Source of the DNA: Rhizobium leguminosarum bv. trifolii WSM1325
GTDB taxonomy: Bacteria > Pseudomonadota > Alphaproteobacteria > Rhizobiales > Rhizobiaceae
Length of the DNA: 64,000 nt
Assembly: GCA_000023185.1 (NCBI GenBank)
Contig: CP001623.1
Location: 186,001-250,000, forward strand
Direction of reading: 5' to 3'
Part shown: one piece after another, positions 9,388 through 18,523 of the stretch
Layout of the letters: every line of letters starts with the position of its first letter
Numbering within the stretch: the first letter of the stretch is position 1
Notes under the pieces: generated by a model
The model's database searches: none
What the model saw: only the letters and a program-made list of their open reading frames with translations
What the model was told of the DNA's origin: nothing
Program-made: the position numbers and the translations under genes

Positions 9388-10467
9388 TCAAAGTGCGACC
9401 GAGAGGGCACTGTCGCGTCGGGGAGCCACCTCGTGCGAGTTCACCATCGCGCCCGCGAGCTGGCGGAAGGTAACAAGCCCCAATGCTTCCCCGGATGGTG
9501 AAACCACCCTGGCATCGTCGTGCGCCTCCGATGCCAGAATCCGGACGGCGTCTTCGACGGTCGTGCCTGATGCGATCGTCAATCCACCTGGGACCGCGCC
9601 GGAATGCAGGGATGTCATGATGGCATCGACCTGGATGACCCGGCCTCGATTGACCTCCTTGACGAAGTTGGCGATGTAGGCGTCTGCCGGACGCAGAACG
9701 ATGTCCTGGCTGGTGCCCTGCTGGATGACTTCGCCATCGCGCAGGATCGCAATCTGGTCGCCCAGCCGAAGGGCCTCATCGAGATCATGGGTGATGAAGA
9801 CGATGGTCTTCTTGATCTCCTTCTGAATGTCGAGAAGGACCGACTGCATATCGGTGCGGATCAAAGGGTCGAGCGCCGAATAGGCCTCGTCCATCAGCAG
9901 AACCGGCGCATCGTTCGAGAGGGCGCGTGCCAGCCCGACGCGCTGCTGCATGCCGCCCGACAGCTGGTTGGGATATTTGCTCTCGAAGCCCTTCAGGCCG
10001 ACCCGCTCCAGCCAGCCCATGGCGACGTCAACGGCTTTCGAGCGCTCCATGCCCTGCACTTCGCGGCCGAAGATAGTGTTGTCGAGAACATTCCGGTGCG
10101 GCAGAAGCGCGAACTTCTGAAACACCATTGCCGTCTGGTGGCGCCGAAACGTCCGCAATTCGGTCTCGTTCATTTTCACCACATCGACGCCGTCGACAAG
10201 CACTTCGCCTGATGTCGGATCGATCAGACGGTTGATGTGGCGGATGAGCGTCGATTTGCCCGAACCCGAAAGGCCCATGATGACCTGGATGCGGCCCGAG
10301 GGTATCTCGACATTGATATCTTTCAGGCCGAGCACGTGGCCGTGCTTTTCGTTGAGATCGGTCTTCGACAATCCCTTCTTGACAGCATCGACATGAGCGC
10401 CGGGATTGGGACCGAAGATCTTGTAGAGATGGCGGATCTTGATGCCGCCGAAACGATGATCAGCCAT
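9388..10467 (-). CDS. proV: Glycine betaine/proline-type ABC importer, ATP-binding subunit
   Basis: Powers uptake of a quaternary amine. About 359 residues with Walker A GLSGSGKST, Q-loop FQKFALLPHRN, signature LSGGMQQRVGLARAL, Walker B VLLMDEAYSAL and the switch histidine ITHDLDEA. The tail of about 90 residues after the ATPase core resembles the CBS region of ProV/OpuAA. Most family members read DEPFSALD after Walker B, so DEAYSALD is a small variation. The start MADHRFGG (10467) overlaps the permease stop by eight bases. The earlier in-frame start would add 28 residues that lie inside the permease gene. Confidence 0.88.
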   Translation of the reverse strand: MADHRFGGIKIRHLYKIFGPNPGAHVDAVKKGLSKTDLNEKHGHVLGLKDINVEIPSGRIQVIMGLSGSGKSTLIRHINRLIDPTSGEVLVDGVDVVKMNETELRTFRRHQTAMVFQKFALLPHRNVLDNTIFGREVQGMERSKAVDVAMGWLERVGLKGFESKYPNQLSGGMQQRVGLARALSNDAPVLLMDEAYSALDPLIRTDMQSVLLDIQKEIKKTIVFITHDLDEALRLGDQIAILRDGEVIQQGTSQDIVLRPADAYIANFVKEVNRGRVIQVDAIMTSLHSGAVPGGLTIASGTTVEDAVRILASEAHDDARVVSPSGEALGLVTFRQLAGAMVNSHEVAPRRDSALSVAL

Positions 10468-11347
10468 GGACGATCTCCCGATGCTTCTGGAGCCGCTTGC
10501 CATAAGCCTGGCTGACCCGGTCGAAAATGATGGCAATGCCGACGATGGCAAGGCCGTTGAAAATACCCAGGGTGAAGTACTGGTTGGCGATTGCCTTCAG
10601 AACCGGCTGGCCAAGGCCCTGGACGCCGATCATCGAAGCGACGACGACCATGGCGAGCGCCATCATGATGGTCTGGTTGATGCCGGCCATGATGGTGGGA
10701 AGCGCCAGCGGCAGTTGGACCTTGAACAGCTTCTGCGAGCTCGACGTTCCGAACGCATCGGCTGCCTCGAGCACGTCCTTGTCGACCAGGCGGATACCGA
10801 GGTCGGTCAGCCTTATCATCGGCGGGATGGCGTAGATGACGACGGCGATCAGTCCCGGCACCTTGCCGATGCCGAGCAGCATGACGACAGGGATCAGGTA
10901 GACGAAGCTCGGCATCGTCTGCATGACGTCGAGGATCGGATTGATAACGCGCTGCAGCCGGTCGGAACGCGCCATCAATATCCCCATCGGAATGCCGATG
11001 GCGATGGAGAGCACGGTACAGACGAAGATCATCGAGACCGTCCGCATCGTATCGTCCCACATGTCGAAATAGCCGATCAACAGCAGTGTGACGAGACAGC
11101 CGAGGACGATCTTCAGGCTGCGGCTTCCAAACCATGCGATGACAAGGATGATTGCCGTAATGATCGGCCACGGCGTCTGCGTCATGAAGCGGTCGGCGGC
11201 GATCAGGAAATGCTGCAGCGGGGAGAAAAGGCTTTCAATCGCGTCGCCATAGCTGCGGGTAAATGCGCGAAAACCGTCATCGATCGCCTTCTTCAGATTG
11301 CGAAGGGCATCGTCATCCATATGCGGGAATTTATAAAACCATTCCAT
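10460..11347 (-). CDS. proW: Glycine betaine/proline-type ABC importer, permease
   Basis: About 295 residues with an N-terminal amphipathic region and a binding-protein-dependent transport membrane domain. Hydrophobic segments begin near WPIITAIILVIAWFG. The conserved cytoplasmic loop reads EAADAFGTSSSQKLFKVQLPLALP, the EAA motif that docks on the ATPase. Only one permease gene is present, so the channel is probably a homodimer, as in ProW. The ATG at 11347 is preceded by GGGGA; an upstream TTG is possible. Confidence 0.88.
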   Translation of the reverse strand: MEWFYKFPHMDDDALRNLKKAIDDGFRAFTRSYGDAIESLFSPLQHFLIAADRFMTQTPWPIITAIILVIAWFGSRSLKIVLGCLVTLLLIGYFDMWDDTMRTVSMIFVCTVLSIAIGIPMGILMARSDRLQRVINPILDVMQTMPSFVYLIPVVMLLGIGKVPGLIAVVIYAIPPMIRLTDLGIRLVDKDVLEAADAFGTSSSQKLFKVQLPLALPTIMAGINQTIMMALAMVVVASMIGVQGLGQPVLKAIANQYFTLGIFNGLAIVGIAIIFDRVSQAYGKRLQKHREIVHG

Positions 11348-11442
11348 TCGGTTCCCCTTTTTCTTCAAAGAGCCGTGGCAGTCTTTTTGATTTTATCGGC
11401 AGCGAGAGGCGGTGCGCATTAAGCGCACCGCAGTAGTCGGCG

Positions 11443-12444
11443 TTAAAGAGCAGCTTCGATCTTCGTGACTGCCTCAGGCGAGACCCACTTGGTCCAGAGG
11501 TCCTTGTTTTCTTTGAGGAAGTGCTTGGCACCGTCCTCGCCGGTCGCCTGGTTGTCGGTCATCCACGCCATCAGCTTGTTGACCGTGTCATTGCTCCAGG
11601 AGCGCTTCGTCAGGTAGTCCATGACCTCCGGCCCGGCCTTTTCCGAGAAAGGCTTTGCAACGAGGGTGACGATCTTGTCGACCGGCCATGCGTTCGGCTT
11701 CGGATCGGGGCAATCGGCGACGGTGTTGCAGCGCTTCCATTCGGCGGCGTCATTCGGCACGCCGGCTTCGAGCTTGACCATTTCATATTTGCCGAGCAGC
11801 GCGGTCGGCGCCCAGTAATAGCCGGCCCAGCCTTCCTTGCGTTCGTAAGCCTTGGAGATCGAACCATCGAGGCCGGCAGCAGAACCGGTATCGACGAGGG
11901 TGAAGCCGGCCTTATCGGCTTCGAAGGCCTTGTAGAGCTGCGTGGTCACCACGGTGCCGCCCCAGCCCTGCGGACCGTTATAGATGGCGCCCTTCTTCGC
12001 ATCCTCAGGAGCGGGGAAGAGTTCCGGATGCTTCAGCACGTCGCCGATAGTCTTGATATCAGGGTGGGCGTCGGCCAGATATTTGGGAATCCACCAGCCC
12101 TGGACGCCGCCATCGGGCAAGGGAGAGCCGACCTGGACGATCCGGCCTTCATCCGTTCCCTTCTTGACGACATCGGGCAGCAGGTCGATCCAGGCTTCCG
12201 GTGCGATGTCCGGCTGGCCCTTTTCGGCCATCGAGGTGATCGTCGGAACGGTATCGCCGACGGTGATTTCGGCCTCACAGCCATAACCTTCGTTCAGGAT
12301 GAACTTGTCGAGGTTGGAGAGAACCTCTGCACTCTGCCAGTTCATGCTGGCGATGGTCACAGTGCCGCATTCGGCGGCGCTGGCGAAAGATGCCCCGCCG
12401 ATCAGGCCGAACGTCAGACATGTCGATGCGAGTAGTTTTTTCAT
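11443..12444 (-). CDS. Periplasmic betaine-binding protein (OpuAC/ProX type)
   Basis: A 333-residue substrate-binding protein with a Sec signal peptide (MKKLLASTCLTFGLIGGASF, cleavage after the following ASA-A). The OpuAC domain starts with GTVTIASMNWQSAEVLS. Aromatic stretches GWWIPKYL, GWAGYYWAP and AWIDL are the kind that build the aromatic cage for a quaternary ammonium group. It is larger than the second binding protein in this window (26975-27826) and not obviously a recent duplicate, so the two importers probably differ in ligand. Lies 67 bases downstream of the proC-like gene. Confidence 0.88.
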   Translation of the reverse strand: MKKLLASTCLTFGLIGGASFASAAECGTVTIASMNWQSAEVLSNLDKFILNEGYGCEAEITVGDTVPTITSMAEKGQPDIAPEAWIDLLPDVVKKGTDEGRIVQVGSPLPDGGVQGWWIPKYLADAHPDIKTIGDVLKHPELFPAPEDAKKGAIYNGPQGWGGTVVTTQLYKAFEADKAGFTLVDTGSAAGLDGSISKAYERKEGWAGYYWAPTALLGKYEMVKLEAGVPNDAAEWKRCNTVADCPDPKPNAWPVDKIVTLVAKPFSEKAGPEVMDYLTKRSWSNDTVNKLMAWMTDNQATGEDGAKHFLKENKDLWTKWVSPEAVTKIEAAL

Positions 12445-12511
12445 TCTCGTTCCCTCTGTTTAGCGGCCGGTTTTGATGAGCGGGGCGCCGCAGGACCCAC
12501 TCCAACGGTTG

Positions 12512-13306
12512 TCAGGAAGCGTCTCCCATACTCACCGATTTCTTGAATGCTGCCGACAGTCCCTCCGCAACCGAAGCGTCGAACCCGGCCGCGCGCATGC
12601 CTTCGATGGCTGCCGCCGTGGTTCCGCGATAGCCAACAAAGGTTTGAACGACATCGTCAGGAGATTCGTCTTGGCGCTCCAACAGGCGGCCGGCGCCCGT
12701 GATCACCGTGTTGACGGCGCGGCGCGCAATCTCCGCCGGCAGGCCATTCGCGACGGCGTCGCGCATCATGGCGGCGGCGAGCAGCGCCGGGAAGGCCGGT
12801 CCAGACCCGGAAAGGCCGGTGAGGTAATCGATGTCGCTTTCCCTTGCGACCTCGTCCTCAGATCCGCATGCCTGAAAAATCGCGCGGACAAGCGCTCGGT
12901 CGTCTTCGGTGACGTCGCTCGCGCCAATCCACGGCGTATAGGACTTGGCGACTTCGGCAGCGGCATTCGGCAGAGCGCGCACGACGCGACCGGTGTTGTG
13001 GCATTGGGAAAGTGCGTCCAGGCGGATGCCCGCCATGACCGAGATGACCAGCTTGCCGCCGGCATCGACATCAAGAGCATGCCAGTCATCAGGACGGACG
13101 GAAAGAACGATCACGTCCGAGCAGTCGGCAAGCGCCTGACTGTCGGTGGTCAGGAAAGAATTCGGGAAACGGCGCGGCTGCTCACTGCGATAGGATAGGG
13201 AGAGATTTCGAGGTTCAACCAGGCCGGCATCAAGGATCGAGCCGGCGATTGCCCCGCCAAGCCAACCGCCGCCGCCGATGATGCCGATCCTCAAGGAAAC
13301 GCTCAT
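12512..13306 (-). CDS. proC: Pyrroline-5-carboxylate reductase family protein
   Basis: A 264-residue reductase. The N-terminal Rossmann motif is GIIGGGGWLGGAIAGS, in which the usual G-x-G-N/K-M-A is altered (WLGG). The C-terminal dimerisation/active region has LSGSGPAFPALL, the family signature. Family enzymes reduce delta1-pyrroline-5-carboxylate to proline with NADPH. It is unexpected in a catabolic operon that should oxidise proline, so it may reduce a different cyclic imine or balance the proline pool. It lies 12 bases downstream of the TetR gene. Confidence 0.8.
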   Translation of the reverse strand: MSVSLRIGIIGGGGWLGGAIAGSILDAGLVEPRNLSLSYRSEQPRRFPNSFLTTDSQALADCSDVIVLSVRPDDWHALDVDAGGKLVISVMAGIRLDALSQCHNTGRVVRALPNAAAEVAKSYTPWIGASDVTEDDRALVRAIFQACGSEDEVARESDIDYLTGLSGSGPAFPALLAAAMMRDAVANGLPAEIARRAVNTVITGAGRLLERQDESPDDVVQTFVGYRGTTAAAIEGMRAAGFDASVAEGLSAAFKKSVSMGDAS

Positions 13307-13317
13307 CCCGTCCTTCC

Positions 13318-13947
13318 CTAATCCGGCCTGTAGCCATGCCGCGAGAAGAAGCGATCGAGCTCCCTCTGCTGCGGCACTTCGCCGGTGTAGATCGCGATAT
13401 ATTCGGGGATCCGTTTCATGCGGACGGCGAGTTCCTCCCTAGCTTGCATGGAGATATATCCGATCTGCACGAGGTAAGTTGTTCGCGCTCGGACATCCGA
13501 TGTCGCTTCTGGTAGCCCGAACCGGATAAACATCCGCTTGAGGGCTTCCAGGCGAAGCTGATCGGCTTGCCGGACCTCGGCGAGAATCTCGTCGGACTGC
13601 AGCGCCCAGCTGCGCACGGCGAACTCGAACCTGGCGTCGAACAGATCATTGTTGAGCCAGCAATCGAAGACGTTAAGCATCGCCTCGGCAAGCGATTCCG
13701 CATAGGCTTCGGACTGCTTGACGATGTTACCGGTGTTTTTGTCGCGCCACCGCGCCACGAGCCCGGCCAGCAGTTCCTCCCGGTCCTTGAAGAACCAGTA
13801 GAAGCTCGTGCGCGAAAGGTTGAGCTTCTTCGCCAGCGGCAGAATTTTCACCGAATCCACGCCGGAATCCAGCAGCGAGTGGTAAGCTGCTTCCAGCCAT
13901 CCCTCCTGCGATCCGCGCCAGCCAGTGTCATTCAAAGCCTGATCCAT
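13318..13947 (-). CDS. TetR-family regulator of the betaine operons
   Basis: About 209 residues. The N-terminal TetR helix-turn-helix spans about residues 15-60 with KILPLAKKLNLSRTSFYWFF, the recognition-helix pattern of the family. The start MDQALND at 13947 has AGGAG six bases upstream. It heads a minus-strand operon and faces stcD across 146 bases that contain a 16-base inverted repeat (13988-14049), the likely operator. It probably represses both directions until a betaine or demethylation product binds. Confidence 0.85.
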   Translation of the reverse strand: MDQALNDTGWRGSQEGWLEAAYHSLLDSGVDSVKILPLAKKLNLSRTSFYWFFKDREELLAGLVARWRDKNTGNIVKQSEAYAESLAEAMLNVFDCWLNNDLFDARFEFAVRSWALQSDEILAEVRQADQLRLEALKRMFIRFGLPEATSDVRARTTYLVQIGYISMQAREELAVRMKRIPEYIAIYTGEVPQQRELDRFFSRHGYRPD

Positions 13948-13987
13948 GGATAATCTCCTATCAAATTGCGAAGCCGCGCACAAGAAA

Positions 13988-14049
13988 AATGTACATCTGT
14001 GTCTAAAGTAACGACCCAGTTGTTTTCAATGTTGACACATATGTACATT
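13988..14049. promoter_or_regulatory. Inverted-repeat operator between TetR gene and stcD
   Basis: AATGTACATCTGTGTC (13988-14003) and GACACATATGTACATT (14034-14049) are reverse complements at 15 of 16 positions, with a 30-base spacer. Each arm also contains the self-palindromic ATGTACAT. The right arm overlaps the TTGACA -35 candidate for stcD; the left arm sits just before the TetR gene start. This placement fits two TetR dimer sites controlling both divergent operons. Confidence 0.7.
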
Positions 14050-14060
14050 ATGCTTAGCGT
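14032..14060 (+). promoter_or_regulatory. Candidate stcD promoter
   Basis: TTGACA (14032-14037) matches the consensus -35 exactly. Seventeen bases later TAGCGT (14055-14060) matches three of six -10 positions, including the first T, second A and final T. Transcription would start about 27 bases before the stcD ATG. The -35 lies inside the inverted-repeat operator. Confidence 0.45.
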
Positions 14061-14093
14061 TCCCTCCGATGTTTTAATCCGGAACCACGGCCC

Positions 14094-16130
14094 ATGTCGA
14101 ACGATCCCCTTCTCCAGCCCTATCAGCTCAAGCATCTGACGCTGCGCAACCGTATCATCGTGACCTCCCACGAGCCGGCCTATCCGGAAGACGGCATGCC
14201 GAAGGAAAGGTATCGCGCCTATACGGTGGAGCGGGCAAAGGGGGGCGTGGCCTTGACGATGACGGCCGGCTCGGCCGCGGTTTCCAGGGACAGCCCGCCG
14301 GTCTTCAACAACCTGCTCGCCTATAAGGACGAGATCGTGCCCTGGATCAGGGAAATGACCGACGCCGTGCATGAAGAGGGTGCGGCAATCATGATCCAGC
14401 TCACCCATCTCGGCCGGCGCACGCGCTGGGACAAGGGCGACTGGCTGCCGGTCGTGGCCCCATCGCATCATCGCGAGGCTTCCCACCGCTCCTTCCCGAA
14501 GAAGATGGAAGATTGGGACATCGAGCGCATCATCAAGGATTTCGCCGACGCTGCTGAGCGCATGAAGGCGGGCGGCATGGACGGTGTCGAGCTCGAAGCC
14601 TACGGCCATCTGATCGACCAGTTCACGTCGCCGCTCACCAACGAGCTCGACGGTCCCTATGGCGGCTCGCTCGATAACCGTTTGCGCTTCTGTCTCGACG
14701 TCTTCAAGGCGATCCGGCAAAGGGTGGGGAACGACTTCATTCTCGGAGTGCGCTATACCGCCGACGAATGTCTTCCGGGCGGTACCGGCAAGGGCGACGG
14801 CATCGAAATCTCCAAGCGCCTGAAGGCAAGCGGCCTGATCGATTACCTCAACGTCATTCGCGGCCACATCGATACCGATGCGGGTCTCACCGACGTGATC
14901 CCGATCCAGGGCATGGCGAATTCACCGCATCTCGATTTTGCTGGCGAAATTCGCGCCGCGACCGATTTTCCGACCTTCCATGCGGCGAAAATCCCTGACG
15001 TTGCCACCGCGCGCCACGCGATTGCCTCCGGCAAGGTCGACATGATCGGCATGACCCGCGCCCACATGACCGACCCGCACATCGTCCGCAAGATCATCGA
15101 AAAGCGGGAAGACGATATTCGTCCCTGCGTCGGCGCCAATTACTGTCTCGATCGCATCTACCAGGGCGGGGCGGCCTTCTGCATCCACAATGCCGCCACC
15201 GGCCGCGAACTGACCATGCCGCATATCGTGGCGAAGGCCGACGCCAAGAAAAAGGTCGTCATCGTCGGCGCTGGCCCGGCCGGTCTGGAAGCGGCGCGCG
15301 TCGCCGGAGAACGCGGCCACCAGGTCGTGGTTTTCGAAGCGGCGAACAATCCCGGCGGTCAGATCCGCCTCACCGCCCAGAGCGACCGCCGCAGGGAGAT
15401 GATCAGCATCATCGACTGGCGCATGAGCCAGTGCGAGAAGTACGACGTCACCTTCCACTTCAACACCTGGGCGGAAGCCGACACTGTCGAGGCGGAAAAT
15501 CCCGATGTCGTCATCATCGCGACCGGCGGCTTGCCGCATACCGAGGTCCTTGCGAGCGGCAACGAGCTGGTGGTCTCATCATGGGACATCATCTCCGGCG
15601 ACGTGAAGCCTGGAACGAACGTGCTGATCTTCGACGATGCCGGCGATCATGCCGGCCTTCAGGCAGCCGAGTTTCTCGCCAAGGCAGGCGCCAAGGTCGA
15701 GATCATGACGCCGGACCGCTCCTTCGCGCCCGAGGTCATGGCCATGAACCTGGTGCCCTATATGCGGTCTCTGCAAAAGCATGACGTGACCTTCACCGTC
15801 ACCTACCGTCTCGAAGCCGTTGAGAAGAGCGGCAACCAGCTCGTCGCCCATGTCGGGAGCGATTACGGCGGGATTGCCAGGCAGCAGAGCTTCGACCAGA
15901 TCGTCGTCAATCATGGGACCATTCCGCTCGACGAGCTCTATTTCGAGCTGAAACCCAGCTCGAGCAATCTCGGCGAGATGTCGCACGACCAGCTTCTTTC
16001 CGGAGATCCCCAGTCCGTCATTCGCAATCCTGATGGCAAGTTCCAGCTGTTCCGGATCGGCGATGCGGTCGCCGCACGCAACACGCATGCCGCGGTCTAT
16101 GACGGGCTGCGCATCGCAAAAGATATCTGA
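14094..16130 (+). CDS. stcD: N-methylproline demethylase, StcD type
   Basis: A 678-residue FMN/FeS/FAD oxidoreductase of the trimethylamine-dehydrogenase type, with the length and organisation I recall for S. meliloti StcD. It is predicted to demethylate N-methylproline (second step of stachydrine breakdown) to proline plus formaldehyde. The FMN barrel (1-340) starts with LLQPYQLKHLTLRNRIIV; the FAD/ADP-binding domain begins at VVIVGAGPAGLEAARVAGERG (about 383). The 4Fe-4S site is odd: C345, C351 and C363 are present but the expected second cysteine is A348. Electrons probably pass to the EtfAB encoded two genes downstream, as TMADH does. First gene of an operon running to about 21965. Confidence 0.85.
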   Translation: MSNDPLLQPYQLKHLTLRNRIIVTSHEPAYPEDGMPKERYRAYTVERAKGGVALTMTAGSAAVSRDSPPVFNNLLAYKDEIVPWIREMTDAVHEEGAAIMIQLTHLGRRTRWDKGDWLPVVAPSHHREASHRSFPKKMEDWDIERIIKDFADAAERMKAGGMDGVELEAYGHLIDQFTSPLTNELDGPYGGSLDNRLRFCLDVFKAIRQRVGNDFILGVRYTADECLPGGTGKGDGIEISKRLKASGLIDYLNVIRGHIDTDAGLTDVIPIQGMANSPHLDFAGEIRAATDFPTFHAAKIPDVATARHAIASGKVDMIGMTRAHMTDPHIVRKIIEKREDDIRPCVGANYCLDRIYQGGAAFCIHNAATGRELTMPHIVAKADAKKKVVIVGAGPAGLEAARVAGERGHQVVVFEAANNPGGQIRLTAQSDRRREMISIIDWRMSQCEKYDVTFHFNTWAEADTVEAENPDVVIIATGGLPHTEVLASGNELVVSSWDIISGDVKPGTNVLIFDDAGDHAGLQAAEFLAKAGAKVEIMTPDRSFAPEVMAMNLVPYMRSLQKHDVTFTVTYRLEAVEKSGNQLVAHVGSDYGGIARQQSFDQIVVNHGTIPLDELYFELKPSSSNLGEMSHDQLLSGDPQSVIRNPDGKFQLFRIGDAVAARNTHAAVYDGLRIAKDI

Positions 16131-16178
16131 TCGCAAGAGCGGACTGCTTGCCAGCCGATCGTCTCCGGAGGTGAAGAC

Positions 16179-16784
16179 ATGAGTTTACGCAATGAAAGCC
16201 TGCAGATTTTCCTGGATGCGGCTTTCGTGGCTTTCGACCAGTTCGCCAAGGCCCCGGAAGCCCGCCGCTCGATCCGTCAGATTTTTGCGGCGCTGGAGCG
16301 CCCGGGGGCTGCGCGCGTGGGGGAGGGAAGGCGATTGCCGGTTTGCGCTCAGCTTGATGTGGCGCTCTCGATCGATACGGCCTATCCTTCGCTGACGCGA
16401 TTGATCGACGGGTTCAAAGGCATCGAGCCAATGCTTGAATGGCGTCAGCGCACCAAGTATGACCACACGGCCAGCGACAATTTTGTCGATGAGCATGCCA
16501 ATGCCATGATTATCGGCCCGGGAGGATTGGAGGAGCGGAGCGACCTGTGGTTCGGCGTGACGTTGATGGCGCCTCAGGTGCGCTATCCTGACCACGTTCA
16601 TGCGCCTGAGGAGGTCTACCTCGTACTGTCCGAGGGAGAGTTCCAGCAGGGGGAAGGGAACTGGTTTTCGCCTGGTATCGGCGGATCCTTCTACAATGTT
16701 CCCGACATCAAGCATGCCATGAGGTCGCTCGACACGCCGCTCTTCGCCTTCTGGGCATTACTTGCCGAACGGCCAGCAGTTTAG
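16179..16784 (+). CDS. DddQ-like cupin (DMSP lyase family)
   Basis: A 201-residue cupin. [13 protein letters not shown] gives H141, E145 and Y147, and H179 follows in the DIKHAM segment. The spacings H-4-E-2-Y-32-H, plus Y136, match the Zn ligands and catalytic tyrosines described for DddQ (His125, Glu129, Tyr131, His163, Tyr120; recalled from the literature). The fold and active-site set therefore fit a dimethylsulfoniopropionate lyase. It lies 48 bases after stcD and just before etfB, in an operon devoted to betaine demethylation. No acrylate-handling genes (acuI, acuN, prpE) are near, so the true substrate may be a betaine-related compound rather than DMSP. Start ATG at 16179 with GGAGG upstream. 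Confidence 0.75.
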   Translation: MSLRNESLQIFLDAAFVAFDQFAKAPEARRSIRQIFAALERPGAARVGEGRRLPVCAQLDVALSIDTAYPSLTRLIDGFKGIEPMLEWRQRTKYDHTASDNFVDEHANAMIIGPGGLEERSDLWFGVTLMAPQVRYPDHVHAPEEVYLVLSEGEFQQGEGNWFSPGIGGSFYNVPDIKHAMRSLDTPLFAFWALLAERPAV

Positions 16785-16803
16785 AAATAAAGGGGGGTTG
16801 CCC

Positions 16804-17553
16804 ATGAAAATTCTCGTGCCCGTCAAACGGGTTGTCGACTACAACGTGAAGATCCGGGTGAAGCCGGACGGCACGGGTGTCGAGCTTGCCAATGTGAAGA
16901 TGTCGATGAACCCGTTCGACGAGATCTCGGTGGAAGAAGCGCTGCGGCTGAAGGAAGCCGGCAAGGCCGAGGAAGTGGTGGTCGTTTCGATCGGTCCTGC
17001 CAAGGCCGAAGAGACGCTGCGGACCGCACTCGCCATGGGCGCAGACCGGGCGATCCTGGTCGAGACCGACGATGCCGTGGAGCCGCTCACGGTTGCCAAG
17101 ATCCTCAAGGCTGTGGCCGATGCCGAACAGCCGGGGCTGATCATCGTCGGCAAGCAGGCGATCGACGACGATTCGAACCAGACCGGCCAGATGCTGGCAG
17201 CATTGCTTGGGCTCGCCCAAGCGACCTTCGCCTCGAAGATCGAGATCGGTGACGGCAAGGCTCAGGTGACCCGCGAGGTCGATGGCGGCCTGCAGACGAT
17301 CGAGATCAAGCTGCCGGCGGTCGTCACCACCGATCTGCGCTTGAACGAACCGCGTTATGCCTCGCTGCCGAATATCATGAAGGCGAAGAAGAAGCCGCTC
17401 GACAAGAAGACGCCTGATGATTTCGGCGTGTCCACCACACCGCGCCTCAAGGTGTTGAAGACCGAGGAGCCGTCCGGCCGCAAGGCCGGCGTCAAGGTCA
17501 AGTCGGTCGCCGAACTGATCGACAAGCTTAAAAACGAAGCCGGCGTGCTGTAA
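16804..17553 (+). CDS. etfB: Electron transfer flavoprotein beta subunit
   Basis: A 249-residue EtfB starting at [16 protein letters not shown], with AGGGGGG before the ATG; an earlier in-frame ATG lies inside the previous gene. It contains the AMP-binding region and the beta-signature around [17 protein letters not shown]. With EtfA it takes electrons from flavin dehydrogenases and passes them to ETF-quinone oxidoreductase (not in this window). Its location after stcD suggests it serves the demethylases. Confidence 0.95.
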   Translation: MKILVPVKRVVDYNVKIRVKPDGTGVELANVKMSMNPFDEISVEEALRLKEAGKAEEVVVVSIGPAKAEETLRTALAMGADRAILVETDDAVEPLTVAKILKAVADAEQPGLIIVGKQAIDDDSNQTGQMLAALLGLAQATFASKIEIGDGKAQVTREVDGGLQTIEIKLPAVVTTDLRLNEPRYASLPNIMKAKKKPLDKKTPDDFGVSTTPRLKVLKTEEPSGRKAGVKVKSVAELIDKLKNEAGVL

Positions 17554-17578
17554 TCAGCTTGGAACAGGAGCCATCATC

Positions 17579-18508
17579 ATGACCATTCTTCTTCTGGCTG
17601 ACCACGACAATGCAAGCCTGTCTGATCAGACCGCCAAAACTCTGACAGCAGCCACCAAGATCGGCGGCGATATTCACATTCTCGTTGCCGGCAAGGCTGC
17701 CAAGCCTGCCGCCGATGCCGCCGCCAAGCTCGCCGGCGTCTCCAAGGTGCTGCTGGCCGAAAGCGACGAACTCGCCAACAATCTGGCCGAACCGCTGGCC
17801 GACCTGATCGTCTCGCTGGCCGGCAGCTACGACACGATCCTGTCTGCCGCCACCTCGGTCGGCAAGAATGTGCTGCCGCGCGTCGCCGCTCTTCTCGATG
17901 TCGCCCAGGTCTCCGAGATCATCGAGGTGATCTCGTCAGATACCTTCAAGCGGCCGATCTATGCCGGCAATGCCATCCAGACGGTGCAGGCGAGCGATGC
18001 CAAGAAGGTGATCACCGTGCGCACCGCCTCCTTCGCCTCCGCACCGGACGGTGGTTCGGCCGTGGTCGAGGCAATTCCGGCGGTTTCCGATCCGGGGCTT
18101 TCGACCTTCGTCAGGGACGCGCTGTCGGCCTCCGACCGTCCGGAGCTGACGTCTGCGAAGATCATCATTTCCGGCGGCCGGGCGCTCGGCTCGGCGGAAA
18201 AGTTCAGGGAGGTCATCCTGCCGCTTGCCGACAAGCTCGGTGCTGCCGTCGGCGCATCCAGAGCCGCCGTCGATGCCGGCTATGCGCCGAACGACTGGCA
18301 GGTCGGCCAGACCGGCAAGGTGGTTGCGCCGCAGCTCTATATTGCCTGCGGCATTTCAGGCGCCATCCAGCATCTGGCCGGCATGAAGGATTCGAAGGTC
18401 ATCGTCGCCATCAACAAGGACGAAGAGGCGCCGATCTTCCAGGTCGCCGACTATGGATTGGTCGCCGATCTCTTCGATGTCTTGCCGGAATTGCAAAAGG
18501 CGCTCTAG
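17579..18508 (+). CDS. etfA: Electron transfer flavoprotein alpha subunit
   Basis: A 309-residue EtfA, 25 bases after etfB. The C-terminal FAD-binding domain carries [20 protein letters not shown] and [17 protein letters not shown], the family signature, and the preceding segment has ISGGRALGS. Normal length, no visible defects. Forms the heterodimer with EtfB. Confidence 0.95.
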   Translation: MTILLLADHDNASLSDQTAKTLTAATKIGGDIHILVAGKAAKPAADAAAKLAGVSKVLLAESDELANNLAEPLADLIVSLAGSYDTILSAATSVGKNVLPRVAALLDVAQVSEIIEVISSDTFKRPIYAGNAIQTVQASDAKKVITVRTASFASAPDGGSAVVEAIPAVSDPGLSTFVRDALSASDRPELTSAKIIISGGRALGSAEKFREVILPLADKLGAAVGASRAAVDAGYAPNDWQVGQTGKVVAPQLYIACGISGAIQHLAGMKDSKVIVAINKDEEAPIFQVADYGLVADLFDVLPELQKAL

Positions 18509-18523
18509 CGGGGGAGACCGAAC

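Noticed and set aside
16179..16784. Naming the cupin dddQ outright
   Set aside because: Active-site spacing fits, but no acrylate or DMS genes are nearby and the operon is for betaine demethylation; substrate left open.
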